Shown: positions 46,867 through 56,821 of the stretch, piece after piece | Layout: every line of letters begins with the position of its first letter | How positions within the stretch are numbered: position 1 is the first letter of the stretch | NCBI RefSeq assembly: GCF_007595705.1 | Contig: NZ_NISY01000004.1 | Span: 62,001 to 126,000, forward strand | Source of the DNA: Streptomyces sp. SAJ15 | GTDB taxonomy: Bacteria > Actinomycetota > Actinomycetes > Streptomycetales > Streptomycetaceae | DNA: 64,000 nt | Reading direction: 5' to 3' | Program-made: the position numbers and the translations under genes | Notes under the pieces: model-generated | Seen by the model: only the letters and a program-made list of their open reading frames with translations | Database searches by the model: none | What the model was told of the DNA's origin: nothing

Positions 46867-47454
46867 ATGGACGCCAGGGACACGGAACTCGCGGAGATCC
46901 TCGACGGCATCGGGCCGCGGCTGCGAGCGCTGCGACACGACCGCGGACTCACGCTGGAGGCGCTCGCGGAGGACACCGGGATCTCCGTGAGCACGCTGTC
47001 GCGCCTGGAGTCGGGCAAGCGCCGGCCGACGCTCGAACTGCTCATCCCGCTCGCGCGAGCGCACCGTGTCGCCATGGACCAGCTGATCGCGGCGCCCGCC
47101 ACCGGCGACCCGCGCGTGCACCTGAAGCCGCACCGCAGGGAGCGCGGAAGCGTCCTCGTGCCCCTGACGCAGTACCCGGGTCGGGTCCAGGTCTTCAAGC
47201 AGGTGCTCGCATACCGTGAGCCGAGGCTCGTGACCCACGCCGGCTACGAGTGGCTCTATGTGCTCGCCGGCGAACTCCGCCTCATCCTCGGCGAACGCGA
47301 GTTCCTCCTCCGGCCGGGCGAGGTGGCCGAGTTCGACACCGGCGAGCCGCACTGGTTCGGCCCCGCCGGCACCCACGCCGTGGAGATCCTGCATCTGTTC
47401 GGGCCCCACGGCGACCAGGCCGTCGTCCGCACCGGCCCGTCGGCGACGTCCTGA
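46867..47454 (+). CDS. XRE regulator with C-terminal cupin domain
   Basis: 195 residues. HTH_3 at about 12-70 (LRALRHDRGLTLEALAEDTG, SVSTLSRLESGKRRP) and a cupin_2 domain at about 115-185 (HAGYEWLYVLAGELRLILGE, FDTGEPHWFGPAG). The cupin probably senses a small molecule. It is divergent from the DHA2 pump and should control it through the TTTTGC repeat. A strong terminator follows. Confidence 0.9.
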   Translation: MDARDTELAEILDGIGPRLRALRHDRGLTLEALAEDTGISVSTLSRLESGKRRPTLELLIPLARAHRVAMDQLIAAPATGDPRVHLKPHRRERGSVLVPLTQYPGRVQVFKQVLAYREPRLVTHAGYEWLYVLAGELRLILGEREFLLRPGEVAEFDTGEPHWFGPAGTHAVEILHLFGPHGDQAVVRTGPSATS

Positions 47455-47463
47455 CCCGCCACG

Positions 47464-47501
47464 ACGCGTCGCCCCGCCGAGGGTTCGGCGGGGCGACGCG
47501 T
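47464..47501. terminator. Bidirectional terminator between XRE-cupin and MMPL genes
   Basis: A 17-bp perfect stem (47464-47480 with 47485-47501) and a GGGT loop, between two convergent stops. Confidence 0.85.
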
Positions 47502-47543
47502 ACGGCGTGCGAGTGCGGGTGTGCGTGCGGCCGCGAGGACGGA

Positions 47544-49841
47544 CTACCGGCGGCTCGCCACCCGCTCCCGCTCCGCCTCCGTGCCCGCCGGCGCCGCGCC
47601 CGCCACCGGGTGGCCCTCCTCGCTGAGGCCGTAGCGGTCGTGCAGGCGGCGCAGCGGGCCCGGGGCCCACCAGCTGCGGTTGCCGAGGAGGCGCATGGCG
47701 GCGGGGAGCAGGATGCCGCGGATGAGGGTGGCGTCCAGCAGGATGGCGAGCGGGACGCCGAGGCCGAGCGCCTTCATGTAGCTGATGCCCGAGGTGAGCA
47801 TCACGACGAAGACCAGGGAGAGGATGACCGCGGCGTAGGTGACGACCTTGCCGACCCGCTCCAGCCCGGTGGCGACGGCGAGTTGGTTGTCCCCGGTGCG
47901 GTCGTACTCCTCCTTGACGCGGGAGAGGATGAAGACCGCGTAGTCCATGGAGAGGCCGAAGCCCAGCGCCGAGATGAGGATGGGGGTGGTCCAGGTGATC
48001 GCCCCGGTGTTGATGAAGTCGCCGACGAGCCACTGGAGATGGCCGTCCTGGAAGACGAAGACCAGGGAGCCGAAGGTGGCGCTGAGGCTGAGGGCGCTGA
48101 GCGCCATGGCCATCAGGGGCAGCAGCAGGCTGCCGGTGAGCAGGAAGAGCAGCACGTAGGTGCCGACGGCCAGGATGCCCAGGGCGTAGGGCAGCCGCTC
48201 CTTGAGCAGGTCGAAGGTGTCGACGGAGATGGCGGGCTGGCCGCCGACGGTGATGGCGAAGGGGGCGTCGGCGTCCCGGACCCGGTCGACGATGGTCTCG
48301 CCGCGCTCCGAGAGTCCGTCGACGGCCGGGACCACGGACAGATACGTGGCGTCCTCGCCGGCGTAGCGGCGGTTCAGCTCGCCGGGCGGGACGATGCGCT
48401 CGCCCTTGGCGTAGGAGCCGGTGAGGGCGTCCACGCGGGCCACGTCGGGCAGCCGGGAGAGGGCGGACGCGTAGTCGGAGATCTCCTTCTCACGCCCGGC
48501 GGGGTCGCCGGTGTTCCGCGCGACGACCTGGAGGGCCTGCGCCTCGCGGTTGTTGAAGTTCTCCTGGACGACCTTGGCGACCTGCGCGGACTGGGCGCTC
48601 TTGGGGAGGATCTGCTCGTCCGGGAGGCGCATCTTCAGGTCGACGACGGGGGAGGCGAGGAGCGCCATCAGGACCAGGACGCCGGCGGCCAGCGGGGCGG
48701 GGCGGCGCATGACGACGACCGCCAGACGGTGCCAGAAGCCCTCCCCCTCGGCCGGTTCCGCGGCGGCGCCGGCGGATGCCGTCGACCCGGTCGCCTCGGC
48801 CCGCGGCCTGCGGCGGATCAGCCGCAGCCTGTCGATCCGCGGGCCGGCCCAGGCCAGCAGGGCCGGGACGATGACCAGGGTGGCGAGGGCGGCGGCCAGG
48901 GTGGTGACGGTGCCGCCGACCGCGATGGACTGGAACATCCCGAAGGGGATGACCATGAGGGAGAGGAAGGCCACCGCCAGCGTGACCGCGGAGAAGGTGA
49001 CCGTCCGGCCGACCGTCCGCATGGTGGCGCGAATGGCGTCCGGGATCTCGGTGCCGTCCTTCTTCAGCTCCTCGCGGTAGCGGGTGATGAACAGCAGGCT
49101 GTAGTCGATCGCCAGGCCCAGGCCCAGGAAGGTGGTGATGTTGACCAGCAGGTTGTTGGCGTCGAAGACGAAGGTCAGCGCGAACATCAGGCCGAAGACC
49201 AGCAGCATCGTGGCGAGGGCCACCGCCAGCGGCAGCGCGGCGGCGACCAGCGAGCCGAAGATGACCACGAGCACGATCAGCACCAGCGGGAAGACCAGGG
49301 ACTCCGCCTTGGAGGCGTCCTTGGCGGCCTGCTCGGTGTTCTCGAAGTTCATCAACGCCAGCCCGCCGAGCTTCACATCGAGCCCGTGGACGGTGCCGGT
49401 GTACTTCTCCTTCAGGCCCTCGATCCGGTCGTTGACCTGGTCGAAGTCGCCGAGCACGGTGCCGGTGACCAGGGCCTGTTCGCCGGACTCGCCGCGCAGC
49501 GAGGGCGCCTTGCCCGCCGACCAGTACGAGGCCACGTTGCCCAGATCCGGGTTGTCCGCCAGCTCCTTCGTCAGCTTGAGCCCGGCGGCGGTGACGGCCG
49601 GGTCGTCGACTCCCCGGGAGTCCTCGACGACGAGGGAGAGATTGGGTCGGCCCTGGCCGAACTCCCTCTCCAGGACGGACTGGGTGGTGGCCGACTCGGT
49701 GTCGTCGTTCTCGTAACCGCCCATCGTCAGACGGTCGGTGAGGCCCATGGAGCCGCCGCCCACGCAGAGGACGATGATCAGCACGGCCAGCAGAATCTTC
49801 TTCGGCCTGGGGAGAATCAGGCTCGCTAACCTGTCGAGCAT
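47544..49841 (-). CDS. MMPL family RND-type membrane exporter
   Basis: 765 residues from the ATG with AGGAG upstream. Two halves, each with one N-terminal helix, a soluble periplasmic-side domain of about 130-150 residues and five membrane helices. DYSLLFITRYREE and SMDYAVFILSRVKEEYDR are the helix-4-type MMPL motifs with the proton-relay Asp-Tyr. MMPL proteins export lipids or hydrophobic metabolites. Its position 0.2 kb from the BenE-UbiA genes makes it a candidate exporter of the terpenoid product. No regulator is adjacent. Confidence 0.9.
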   Translation of the reverse strand: MLDRLASLILPRPKKILLAVLIIVLCVGGGSMGLTDRLTMGGYENDDTESATTQSVLEREFGQGRPNLSLVVEDSRGVDDPAVTAAGLKLTKELADNPDLGNVASYWSAGKAPSLRGESGEQALVTGTVLGDFDQVNDRIEGLKEKYTGTVHGLDVKLGGLALMNFENTEQAAKDASKAESLVFPLVLIVLVVIFGSLVAAALPLAVALATMLLVFGLMFALTFVFDANNLLVNITTFLGLGLAIDYSLLFITRYREELKKDGTEIPDAIRATMRTVGRTVTFSAVTLAVAFLSLMVIPFGMFQSIAVGGTVTTLAAALATLVIVPALLAWAGPRIDRLRLIRRRPRAEATGSTASAGAAAEPAEGEGFWHRLAVVVMRRPAPLAAGVLVLMALLASPVVDLKMRLPDEQILPKSAQSAQVAKVVQENFNNREAQALQVVARNTGDPAGREKEISDYASALSRLPDVARVDALTGSYAKGERIVPPGELNRRYAGEDATYLSVVPAVDGLSERGETIVDRVRDADAPFAITVGGQPAISVDTFDLLKERLPYALGILAVGTYVLLFLLTGSLLLPLMAMALSALSLSATFGSLVFVFQDGHLQWLVGDFINTGAITWTTPILISALGFGLSMDYAVFILSRVKEEYDRTGDNQLAVATGLERVGKVVTYAAVILSLVFVVMLTSGISYMKALGLGVPLAILLDATLIRGILLPAAMRLLGNRSWWAPGPLRRLHDRYGLSEEGHPVAGAAPAGTEAERERVASRR

Positions 49842-50032
49842 GTCGGAGCTCTCCTGGGATCCTGGGATGCGGGACGGACTGTTCTGAGGTTCCGGTACGC
49901 CTTGTTCTGAAGCTGTGAAACAGCATGTACCAGAGATTGGTTTCGGTGCAAGCTGTTCTATAGGCGTGGCGCGCCTCCGCCGGGCGAGCCGGCGCCTCCG
50001 CGCGGGTTCGGCCGCTGAGGGGCCCGGGGTTC

Positions 50033-51271
50033 CTAACCCCGCTCCGACCCCCGCCGGGACAGCGCCAGATGCGTCGCCACCCCGACCACCAGCCCCCAGC
50101 AGGCCGAGCCGACGCCCCAGAGCTCCACCCCGGAAGCCGTCATCAGAAAGGTGACCAGGGCGCCGTCCCGATGGGCCTCCTCCCCGGTCGCGGCCGCCAG
50201 CGCCCCACCCAGCGCGCCCAGCAGGGCGATGCCCGCGATGGCCGCCACCAACTCCGTCGGCAGCGCCGTGAACACCGCGATGAACGTGGTGCCGAACACC
50301 CCGACCAGCAGATAGCAGACGCCGGCGACCACCCCCGCCGCGTACCGCTTGTCCGGGTCCGGGTGCGCCTCCCGCCCGGTGCAGATCGCCGCGGTGATCG
50401 CGGCCAGGTTGATGGCGTGGGCGCCCACCGGGGCCAGGGCGGCGGAGGCCAGCCCGGTGGTGGTGACCGTGCGGCCGGAGCGGGCCGCGTCCATCCGATA
50501 GCCCGCCGCGCTCAACACCGCGATGCCCGGCGCGTTCTGCGAGGCCATCGTCACCAGGAACAGCGGCAGTCCGAGCCCCACCACGGCGTCCCAGGAGAAC
50601 GCGGGCGCGGTGAACACCGGACGGGCCACGTCCGGATGGACCCCGCCGAAGGAGACGTCCCCGGTCAGCAGGGTCCAGCCGACGCCGGCCAGCAGTGCCC
50701 AGGCCGTCGCCCAGCGCGGCGCGAACCGGCGCCCCACCACATAGGCGGCCAGCATCAGGGCCACCAGCGCGGGCGCGTCCTCGGTGGCGGTGAAGAGGTC
50801 GATGCCGAACTTCACCAGGATGCCGGCGAGCATCGCGGCCGCCACCGGCTGCGGCAGCAGCCGCATCACCGTGCCGAACAGGCCGGTCGCCCCGACCAGC
50901 ACGGTCAGCGCGGCGGCCACCAGATAGGCGCCGACGGCCTGGTCGTACGGATGGTCCGTCAGCGCCGTCACCAGCAGCGCCGCGCCCGGCGTCGACCACG
51001 CGGTGACGACCGGGACGCGGTAGGCCAGGCTCAGCAGCACACAGGTCAGCCCGCTGCCGATGGATATCGCCCAGACCCAGGACTCCAGCCGGGCGTCGCT
51101 CAGTCGGGCCGCCTCCGCCGCCGTGAAGACCACGGCCATCGGGCCCGCGTACGAGACGATGACCACGATCAACCCCGCGACGGCGGTCGAGACCGACCAG
51201 GCGGAGGGGGACGGGGTCGGGGGCGGGGCGGTGGAAGCGGAAGAGGCCGTCAGGTTTTCTGAATCACTCAT
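50033..51271 (-). CDS. Benzoate/H+ symporter family transporter (BenE-like)
   Basis: 412 residues, about 12 hydrophobic helices, with YRVPVVTAWSTPGAALL, LGLPLFLVTMASQNAPGIAV and APVGAHAINLAAITAAICTG, which are conserved BenE blocks. The family imports benzoate. Its ATG overlaps the stop of the UbiA gene by 1 nt (TGATG), and no independent ribosome site is seen, so it should be translated after UbiA. The coupling suggests that an aromatic or similar acid is moved for the prenyl transfer, but the direction and substrate are inference. Confidence 0.88.
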   Translation of the reverse strand: MSDSENLTASSASTAPPPTPSPSAWSVSTAVAGLIVVIVSYAGPMAVVFTAAEAARLSDARLESWVWAISIGSGLTCVLLSLAYRVPVVTAWSTPGAALLVTALTDHPYDQAVGAYLVAAALTVLVGATGLFGTVMRLLPQPVAAAMLAGILVKFGIDLFTATEDAPALVALMLAAYVVGRRFAPRWATAWALLAGVGWTLLTGDVSFGGVHPDVARPVFTAPAFSWDAVVGLGLPLFLVTMASQNAPGIAVLSAAGYRMDAARSGRTVTTTGLASAALAPVGAHAINLAAITAAICTGREAHPDPDKRYAAGVVAGVCYLLVGVFGTTFIAVFTALPTELVAAIAGIALLGALGGALAAATGEEAHRDGALVTFLMTASGVELWGVGSACWGLVVGVATHLALSRRGSERG

Positions 51272-52221
51272 CACACGTGCAACAAAAGCGCATTGCCGAG
51301 CAGGAGCAACGGAATTCCCCAGCGGTGCAGCCTGATGCCGAGCATCCGCGCCTCCAGCACCTGTCCGCGCGCCAGCCCCGCCCGCGCCTGCGCCACCCGG
51401 CCCGCCCACAGCGGCAGTGCCAGCGCCGCGAACCACGCCGGTACCGCACCCACCGCGATCGCGATGCCCACCGCCAGCGGCTCCAGCAGATGGAAGCCGA
51501 TGACGACGCGGCGGTAGCCGGCGGGTGAGCAGAGCGTGGCGAGGTTGCGCCGCCCGGCGAGTCGGTCGCCCTCCACGTCGTTGATGTTGGAGTAGGCCGA
51601 CACCAGCAGGCTCCACAGCCCGACCAGCACCGTCTCCAGCACGATCAGGCCGGTGACCTCGCCGGTCAGCAGCGTGTACGGGAGCAGCACGGCGAGGCCC
51701 GGGGTCACCAGGATCAGCTCCTGGCCGCCCCGGTAGCTGATCTTCAAACCGTAGGAGTACTGGGCGTTGCTGAGCAGCACCAACAGCATCGCCACCGCCG
51801 TCCACGGCGCGCTGTGCGGCGCCACGGCGAGCGTCGCCGTCCACAGCGCCGCACCCCACAGCGCCGCGCCCCAGCCGAAGAGTTCCGCCTGGCGCACCGA
51901 CAGCGCCCCGCTGAGCAGCGGCTTCCGCGACAGGTCGCGTAGCGCCCCGGACTCGGGGGAGTAGTTGCGCGCGTCGCTGCCGTCCCGGATGCCGGTGACG
52001 TCGTCCAGCGCGACGGTGGCGGCCACCACGCCCACGTAGCCGAGGGTGTAGAGCGCCAGCACCGCCCAGCTCCGGCCCTCCCACAGCAGCGGCTCGGGCA
52101 GCGCCACCCAGACGACGAAGAGGCTCAGGTAGTAGTCGTAGAAGGAGAGCTTGCCGAGCTTGACGTAGGCCCTCAGTCGCCCTCGGAGGTCGGGCGGGGA
52201 GGCCGTGCTCACTGCGGACAT
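51271..52221 (-). CDS. UbiA-family prenyltransferase with atypical first Asp motif
   Basis: 316 residues, about nine hydrophobic helices. The second motif NDVEGDRLAGRRNLAT (214-229) is canonical. The first is DDVTGIRDGSD (73-83), which lacks the usual N-D-x-x-D-x-x-x-D order. UbiA enzymes transfer prenyl groups to aromatic or other acceptors, and some members act as terpene cyclases. The ATG at 52219-52221 is preceded by GGAAGG; an open frame upstream is low complexity. Coupled to a BenE transporter, with a methyltransferase upstream on the same strand. Confidence 0.88.
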   Translation of the reverse strand: MSAVSTASPPDLRGRLRAYVKLGKLSFYDYYLSLFVVWVALPEPLLWEGRSWAVLALYTLGYVGVVAATVALDDVTGIRDGSDARNYSPESGALRDLSRKPLLSGALSVRQAELFGWGAALWGAALWTATLAVAPHSAPWTAVAMLLVLLSNAQYSYGLKISYRGGQELILVTPGLAVLLPYTLLTGEVTGLIVLETVLVGLWSLLVSAYSNINDVEGDRLAGRRNLATLCSPAGYRRVVIGFHLLEPLAVGIAIAVGAVPAWFAALALPLWAGRVAQARAGLARGQVLEARMLGIRLHRWGIPLLLLGNALLLHV

Positions 52222-52330
52222 CGGCGGGTGCCTTCCGGTCGCGGATGGGGGACGGACAGCGGCCGGCCGCCTTCCCGGAGGGGAACGGGCGGCCCTTGGG
52301 GCGGGGAGCGAGGTGGCCTTTCCGGCGGGC

Positions 52331-52440
52331 GCGGGTGCGGGCGCGAGTGCGGGTCCCGGTGTGTGTGCGGGTGTGTGCCGGCGTGGGTCCCGGTGCGGGC
52401 GCGGGTGCGATGTGTGCGGGTGCGGGTCCCGGTGCGGGGC
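52331..52440. repeat. G/T/C-rich low-complexity block before the UbiA gene
   Basis: Degenerate repeats of GCGGGT and GTGTGC, with three exact copies of GGGTCCCGGTG at 52351-52361, 52385-52395 and 52424-52434. It fills much of the 281-bp gap between the methyltransferase and UbiA genes. No ORF with domain character. Likely slippage-prone; possible leader of the UbiA mRNA. Confidence 0.75.
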
Positions 52441-52502
52441 GGCTGCGGGGCGCGGGCCCGGAGAGCCGTGCTCGGCCCCCGGGCCCCCGCCCCGCGTACG
52501 GG

Positions 52503-53333
52503 CTAGCGCGCCCGACGCCCGAACGTCGAGATGAGGACCTGCGACAGCCAGCGGTGCCCCGGGTCGGCCATCTCCCGCAGCGCCTCGTCGACACGGGCCT
52601 CCGAGACCAGGCCCTCGGCGACGATCCGCGGCCGCAGGGACTCCAGCCACAGCATGTAGTGCCGGGCCTGGCGGGAGCCGCCGTGCACCATGACCGCGCG
52701 GCCCTCGGCGGCGACCTCCTCAAGGCCCAGCTCCAGCGCCGCGTCCAGGTCGAAGTGGCCGCCGCGCGGCTCGTGCCCGGAGCGGCGCATCAGCCCGTAC
52801 CCGGCGGCCTTGACGTCCTGGAGGAAGTCCTCCCCGGCGGAGCTGCGGAACAGCGACAGCGAGTCGGTGTCCTCCAGGAAGAGCCGGCCGCCCGGCTTCA
52901 GCGCGCGCACCAGCTTCGCGACGGCGGCGGGGCGGTCGGCCAGGTGCTGCACGACCATGCGGGAGTGCACGAGGTCGAAGGCGCCCGCGGGGAGCTCCTG
53001 GGTGCGCAGGTCCAGCCGCACGGCCTCGACGTTGGCGGCGGTCAGCCAGTCCAGCCGGGAGGGCTCCAGATCCACCGCCACCACCCGGCCGTCCGGGCCG
53101 ACCCGCTCGGCGAGCCACCCCGCGATCGAACCCGTGCCGGCGCCGACCTCCAGCACCGACCAGCCGGCGGCCACCCCGAGCCGCTCCAGCCGCTCGATCG
53201 TCCCCGGATCCCAGATCGCCTCGTTGGTCCGCAGCCGCTCCGACTCCTGGTCCCAGGACTGGTCGAACACGTACTCCGCAGCCCGGGCGACGTCCGGGTC
53301 CGCGGCGATCTCCGCGCCCTCGGTGACGCTCAT
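52503..53333 (-). CDS. SAM-dependent methyltransferase (class I)
   Basis: 276 residues. Motif I VLEVGAGTGSIAGWLAERVG, acidic VVAVDLEPSRLDWL, FDLVHSRMVVQHLADRP and LKPGGRLFLEDTD are typical of Methyltransf_25-type enzymes. It lies upstream of UbiA on the same strand, 281 bp away, and divergent from the Gfo/Idh-dxs operon. It may methylate the terpenoid product or its acceptor. Substrate unknown. Confidence 0.9.
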   Translation of the reverse strand: MSVTEGAEIAADPDVARAAEYVFDQSWDQESERLRTNEAIWDPGTIERLERLGVAAGWSVLEVGAGTGSIAGWLAERVGPDGRVVAVDLEPSRLDWLTAANVEAVRLDLRTQELPAGAFDLVHSRMVVQHLADRPAAVAKLVRALKPGGRLFLEDTDSLSLFRSSAGEDFLQDVKAAGYGLMRRSGHEPRGGHFDLDAALELGLEEVAAEGRAVMVHGGSRQARHYMLWLESLRPRIVAEGLVSEARVDEALREMADPGHRWLSQVLISTFGRRAR

Positions 53334-53521
53334 GGGAAACCCCCTCGATTCGGCTTCGGGCCCTCCACGCTAGGAACCCGACCGCCGCTCCAGCCATGGC
53401 AATTGAGTGTCCGCGCCCCCCGGCGCGCAGGCAGGTATCTGCTAGCGCTCTGCTACGGACCGGCGGGCGGGTCGGGACATAGCGTGGGCGCTCCACTTCA
53501 CGGATTCACGAGGAGTTCCCG
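53334..53521. promoter_or_regulatory. Divergent promoter region of the right terpenoid genes
   Basis: 188 bp between the methyltransferase and the Gfo/Idh operon. It contains a short direct repeat CTGCTAGCG/CTCTGCTACGG near 53439-53460 and ATAGCGT near 53479. AGGAG at 53511 is the ribosome site for the Gfo/Idh start. No certain -35/-10 pair is visible. Confidence 0.45.
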
Positions 53522-54527
53522 ATGCTGCACACCTTGCTTGTCGGGCTCGGACGCTCGGGGCGAGAACTCCATCTGCCGGTGCTCCACAAGCTGCGGCAGA
53601 CGACCGCCGCCGGGGACCCCTTCGCGCCGGAACCGCCGCTCGGCTACGACATCCGCCCCGCGGGCGAGCCCGTACCGGGGCTGGTGACCGTGGACTCGTC
53701 GGCCGCCGCCCGGGCCCGGCTCGACCCGGCACGCACCGTGGTGCACCTGTGCACCCCGCCCGACCAGCGGGTGGAGGTGCTGCGCGAGCTCGCGGGGCTC
53801 GGCTTCCGCCGCTTCCTGGTCGAGAAGCCGATCGGCACCGACGGCGCGGCGGTGGAGGCGATGCGCCGGCTGCGCGATGAGCGCGGGCTCGCGCTGGCCG
53901 TCGTCGCACCCTGGCTGCACAGCACCCTCACCGAGCGGCTGGGGCGACTGGTGCGCTCCGGCAGCCTCGGCGGACTGCGCCGGATCACCGTGCACCAGCG
54001 CAAGCCCCGGCTACGCCGGTCGCTGAGCACCCCCAGCCACCCGAGCGCCTTCGACGTCGAACTGCCGCACTCCGTCGGCGTCGCGCTGCGGCTGGCCGGC
54101 GCCGGCAGGGTCGAGGCGGCCTCCTGGACCGATGCCCGCGCCGGCACATCCGTCGTGCCCCGGATGGGCACCGCGCAACTGACCCTGCGCCATGAGGCGG
54201 ATGTGATCAGCGAGATCGACACCGATCTGACCTCGCCGCTGCGCGAGCGCAGCATCACGCTGGAGTTCGACGCCGGCACGGCCGTCGGCCACTACCCGGT
54301 CAGCGGCGAGGACCCCTACGCCCATCTCCGCGTGCGCCCCATCGGGCTGCCGCAGACCCATGAGGTCTTCCCCGACGAGGCCCTCGACGCCTGTCTGCTC
54401 CACGTCTACCGGGGCTTCGCCGCCGGCGCCGACGTCACCGCGGACTTCGCGCTCCAGGCCGAGGTGGTGGCCGTGCTGGAGCGGGCCAAGGAACAGGCCG
54501 CCGCCGTGGACAGGAAGGGATACCTCC

Positions 54528-54538
<11 letters not shown>
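53522..54538 (+). CDS. Divergent Gfo/Idh/MocA oxidoreductase (operon gene 1)
   Basis: 338 residues. GLGRSGRELHLPVL is the nucleotide loop and VEKPIGTDG the EKP motif. ELPHSVGVALRLAG holds the catalytic-type His, but the Asp expected after it is absent. It would oxidise or reduce a sugar-type hydroxyl with NAD(P). First of eight genes that each overlap the next; the following start lies 11 nt inside it. It could work on an amino-sugar or cyclitol precursor. Confidence 0.82.
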
Positions 54539-55483
<945 letters not shown>

Positions 55484-55487
<4 letters not shown>

Positions 55488-56821
55488 GCCCCGTCGAACT
55501 CCTCCCCGCCGAGCGGGACCTGCTGCTGCACCTCATCGGACTGCGCACCGCCGGTCCCCTGGAGACCGGCCCCGACGGACCGCCCCCGCGGCTGTGGGAG
55601 GCGCAGCGGGCGTACGCCGAGGCCGCCGCGCCGCTGGGCTTCCGCGTCGTCCACCACGCCGCCCCCGACCCGTCCGTACTGGACCGGGACGGGGTGCCGC
55701 GGACCGTGCGGGAGGCCGCGGAGCGTACCCCGGACTTCCTGGAGTGCCAGCCCAGCATGGTGCTGCGGCTGGGGCCCGAACTCCCGCCCGAGCGCACGGT
55801 GATGTTCAACGCGCACCTGGACACGGTCGCCGGATGGGAGCCGCCCGCCTGCCGCGACGGGCGGTTCCACGGCCGGGGCGCGATCGACGCCAAGGGCCCG
55901 GCCGTGGCCCTGCTGGCCGGCCTGCGGGAGGCGGTCGCGTCCGTACCCGGGCTGGGCGTCACCACGGGGGTGCTCATCCAGCTGGTCGCGGGCGAGGAGG
56001 GCGGCGCCATGGGCGTCTTCGGCACCCGCCCGCTGGTGGCGGCCGGGTACACCGGACGGCTCAACGTCTTCTGCGAGCCGACCGGGAACCGGCTGGTGCC
56101 CCGCGCCACCGCCGCCGCCACCGCCCGGATCACCGTCGCCGGCACCGACTCCATCGACGACCACCCCGGCGGCGGCCACAACGCCACCGTGCTGCTCGGC
56201 TTCCTGGCCCAGCACCTCGCCGAGCACCTGGCCGCCCGTGCCACCCGTACCGACGGCGGCCGGGTCTGCGTCGCCGGGCTGCACACCGGCCACCTGCACA
56301 ACAAGGTCTACGGCACGGGGGAACTGCTGCTGAACCTCGCCTACGGGACCACCGCCGCCGGGACCGCGCTCCAGCGGGCGCTGGAGGACGAGCTGCGCGC
56401 CGGTCTCACCGCCTTCGCGGGGCGCTTCGGCGCCCTCCCCGACTTCGCCCTGACCGCCGCCCAGGCCGCCGAGATCACCACCCTGGACTGGCTCAAGCGC
56501 GGCCTGCCGGCGCTCGACGACCACGACCCGTGGGCCGAACGGCTGCTGGAGCGGGCGGGCGTCCCGTACGCCCCGCCCGACGCCCCGGCCTGCACCTGCG
56601 ACGCCATCTGGATGCACGGCGTGCCCGACGCCTACACCGCCGTGTTCGGCCCCGGCGACCTGGCGGCCAACCACGCCCACGCCGAGGGCGAGTACGCCGA
56701 CACCGCCGACCTCGAAGCCTTCGCCACGCGGGTCGGCTCGCTCCTGCGGCACTTCACCGACCACTTCGCCCACCACACCGCCCGGCGCGCCGACGCCCGG
56801 GCAACGGACGGATCGTTATGA
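55484..56821 (+). CDS. M20 family metallohydrolase (operon gene 3)
   Basis: 445 residues overlapping genes 2 and 4 by 4 nt each. The dinuclear zinc site is intact: His111 and Asp113 in NAHLDTV, Asp135 in GRGAIDAKGP, Glu171-Glu172 in VAGEEGG, and a late His in NHAHAEGEY. The lid domain includes HPGGGHN-like residues about 225-232. ArgE/DapE-type enzymes remove acyl groups from amines. In this operon it could deacylate an N-protected amino intermediate or cleave the final amide. Substrate unknown. Confidence 0.87.

Noticed and set aside
32848..49841. A discrete integrated mobile element spanning the accessory block
   Set aside because: No integrase, transposase, flanking direct repeats or tRNA boundary could be seen. 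The lower GC and decayed genes suggest transfer but do not delimit an element.
52331..52440. CRISPR-like array before UbiA
   Set aside because: The copies are 11 nt with degenerate, overlapping spacers and no cas genes; it is a simple-sequence repeat.
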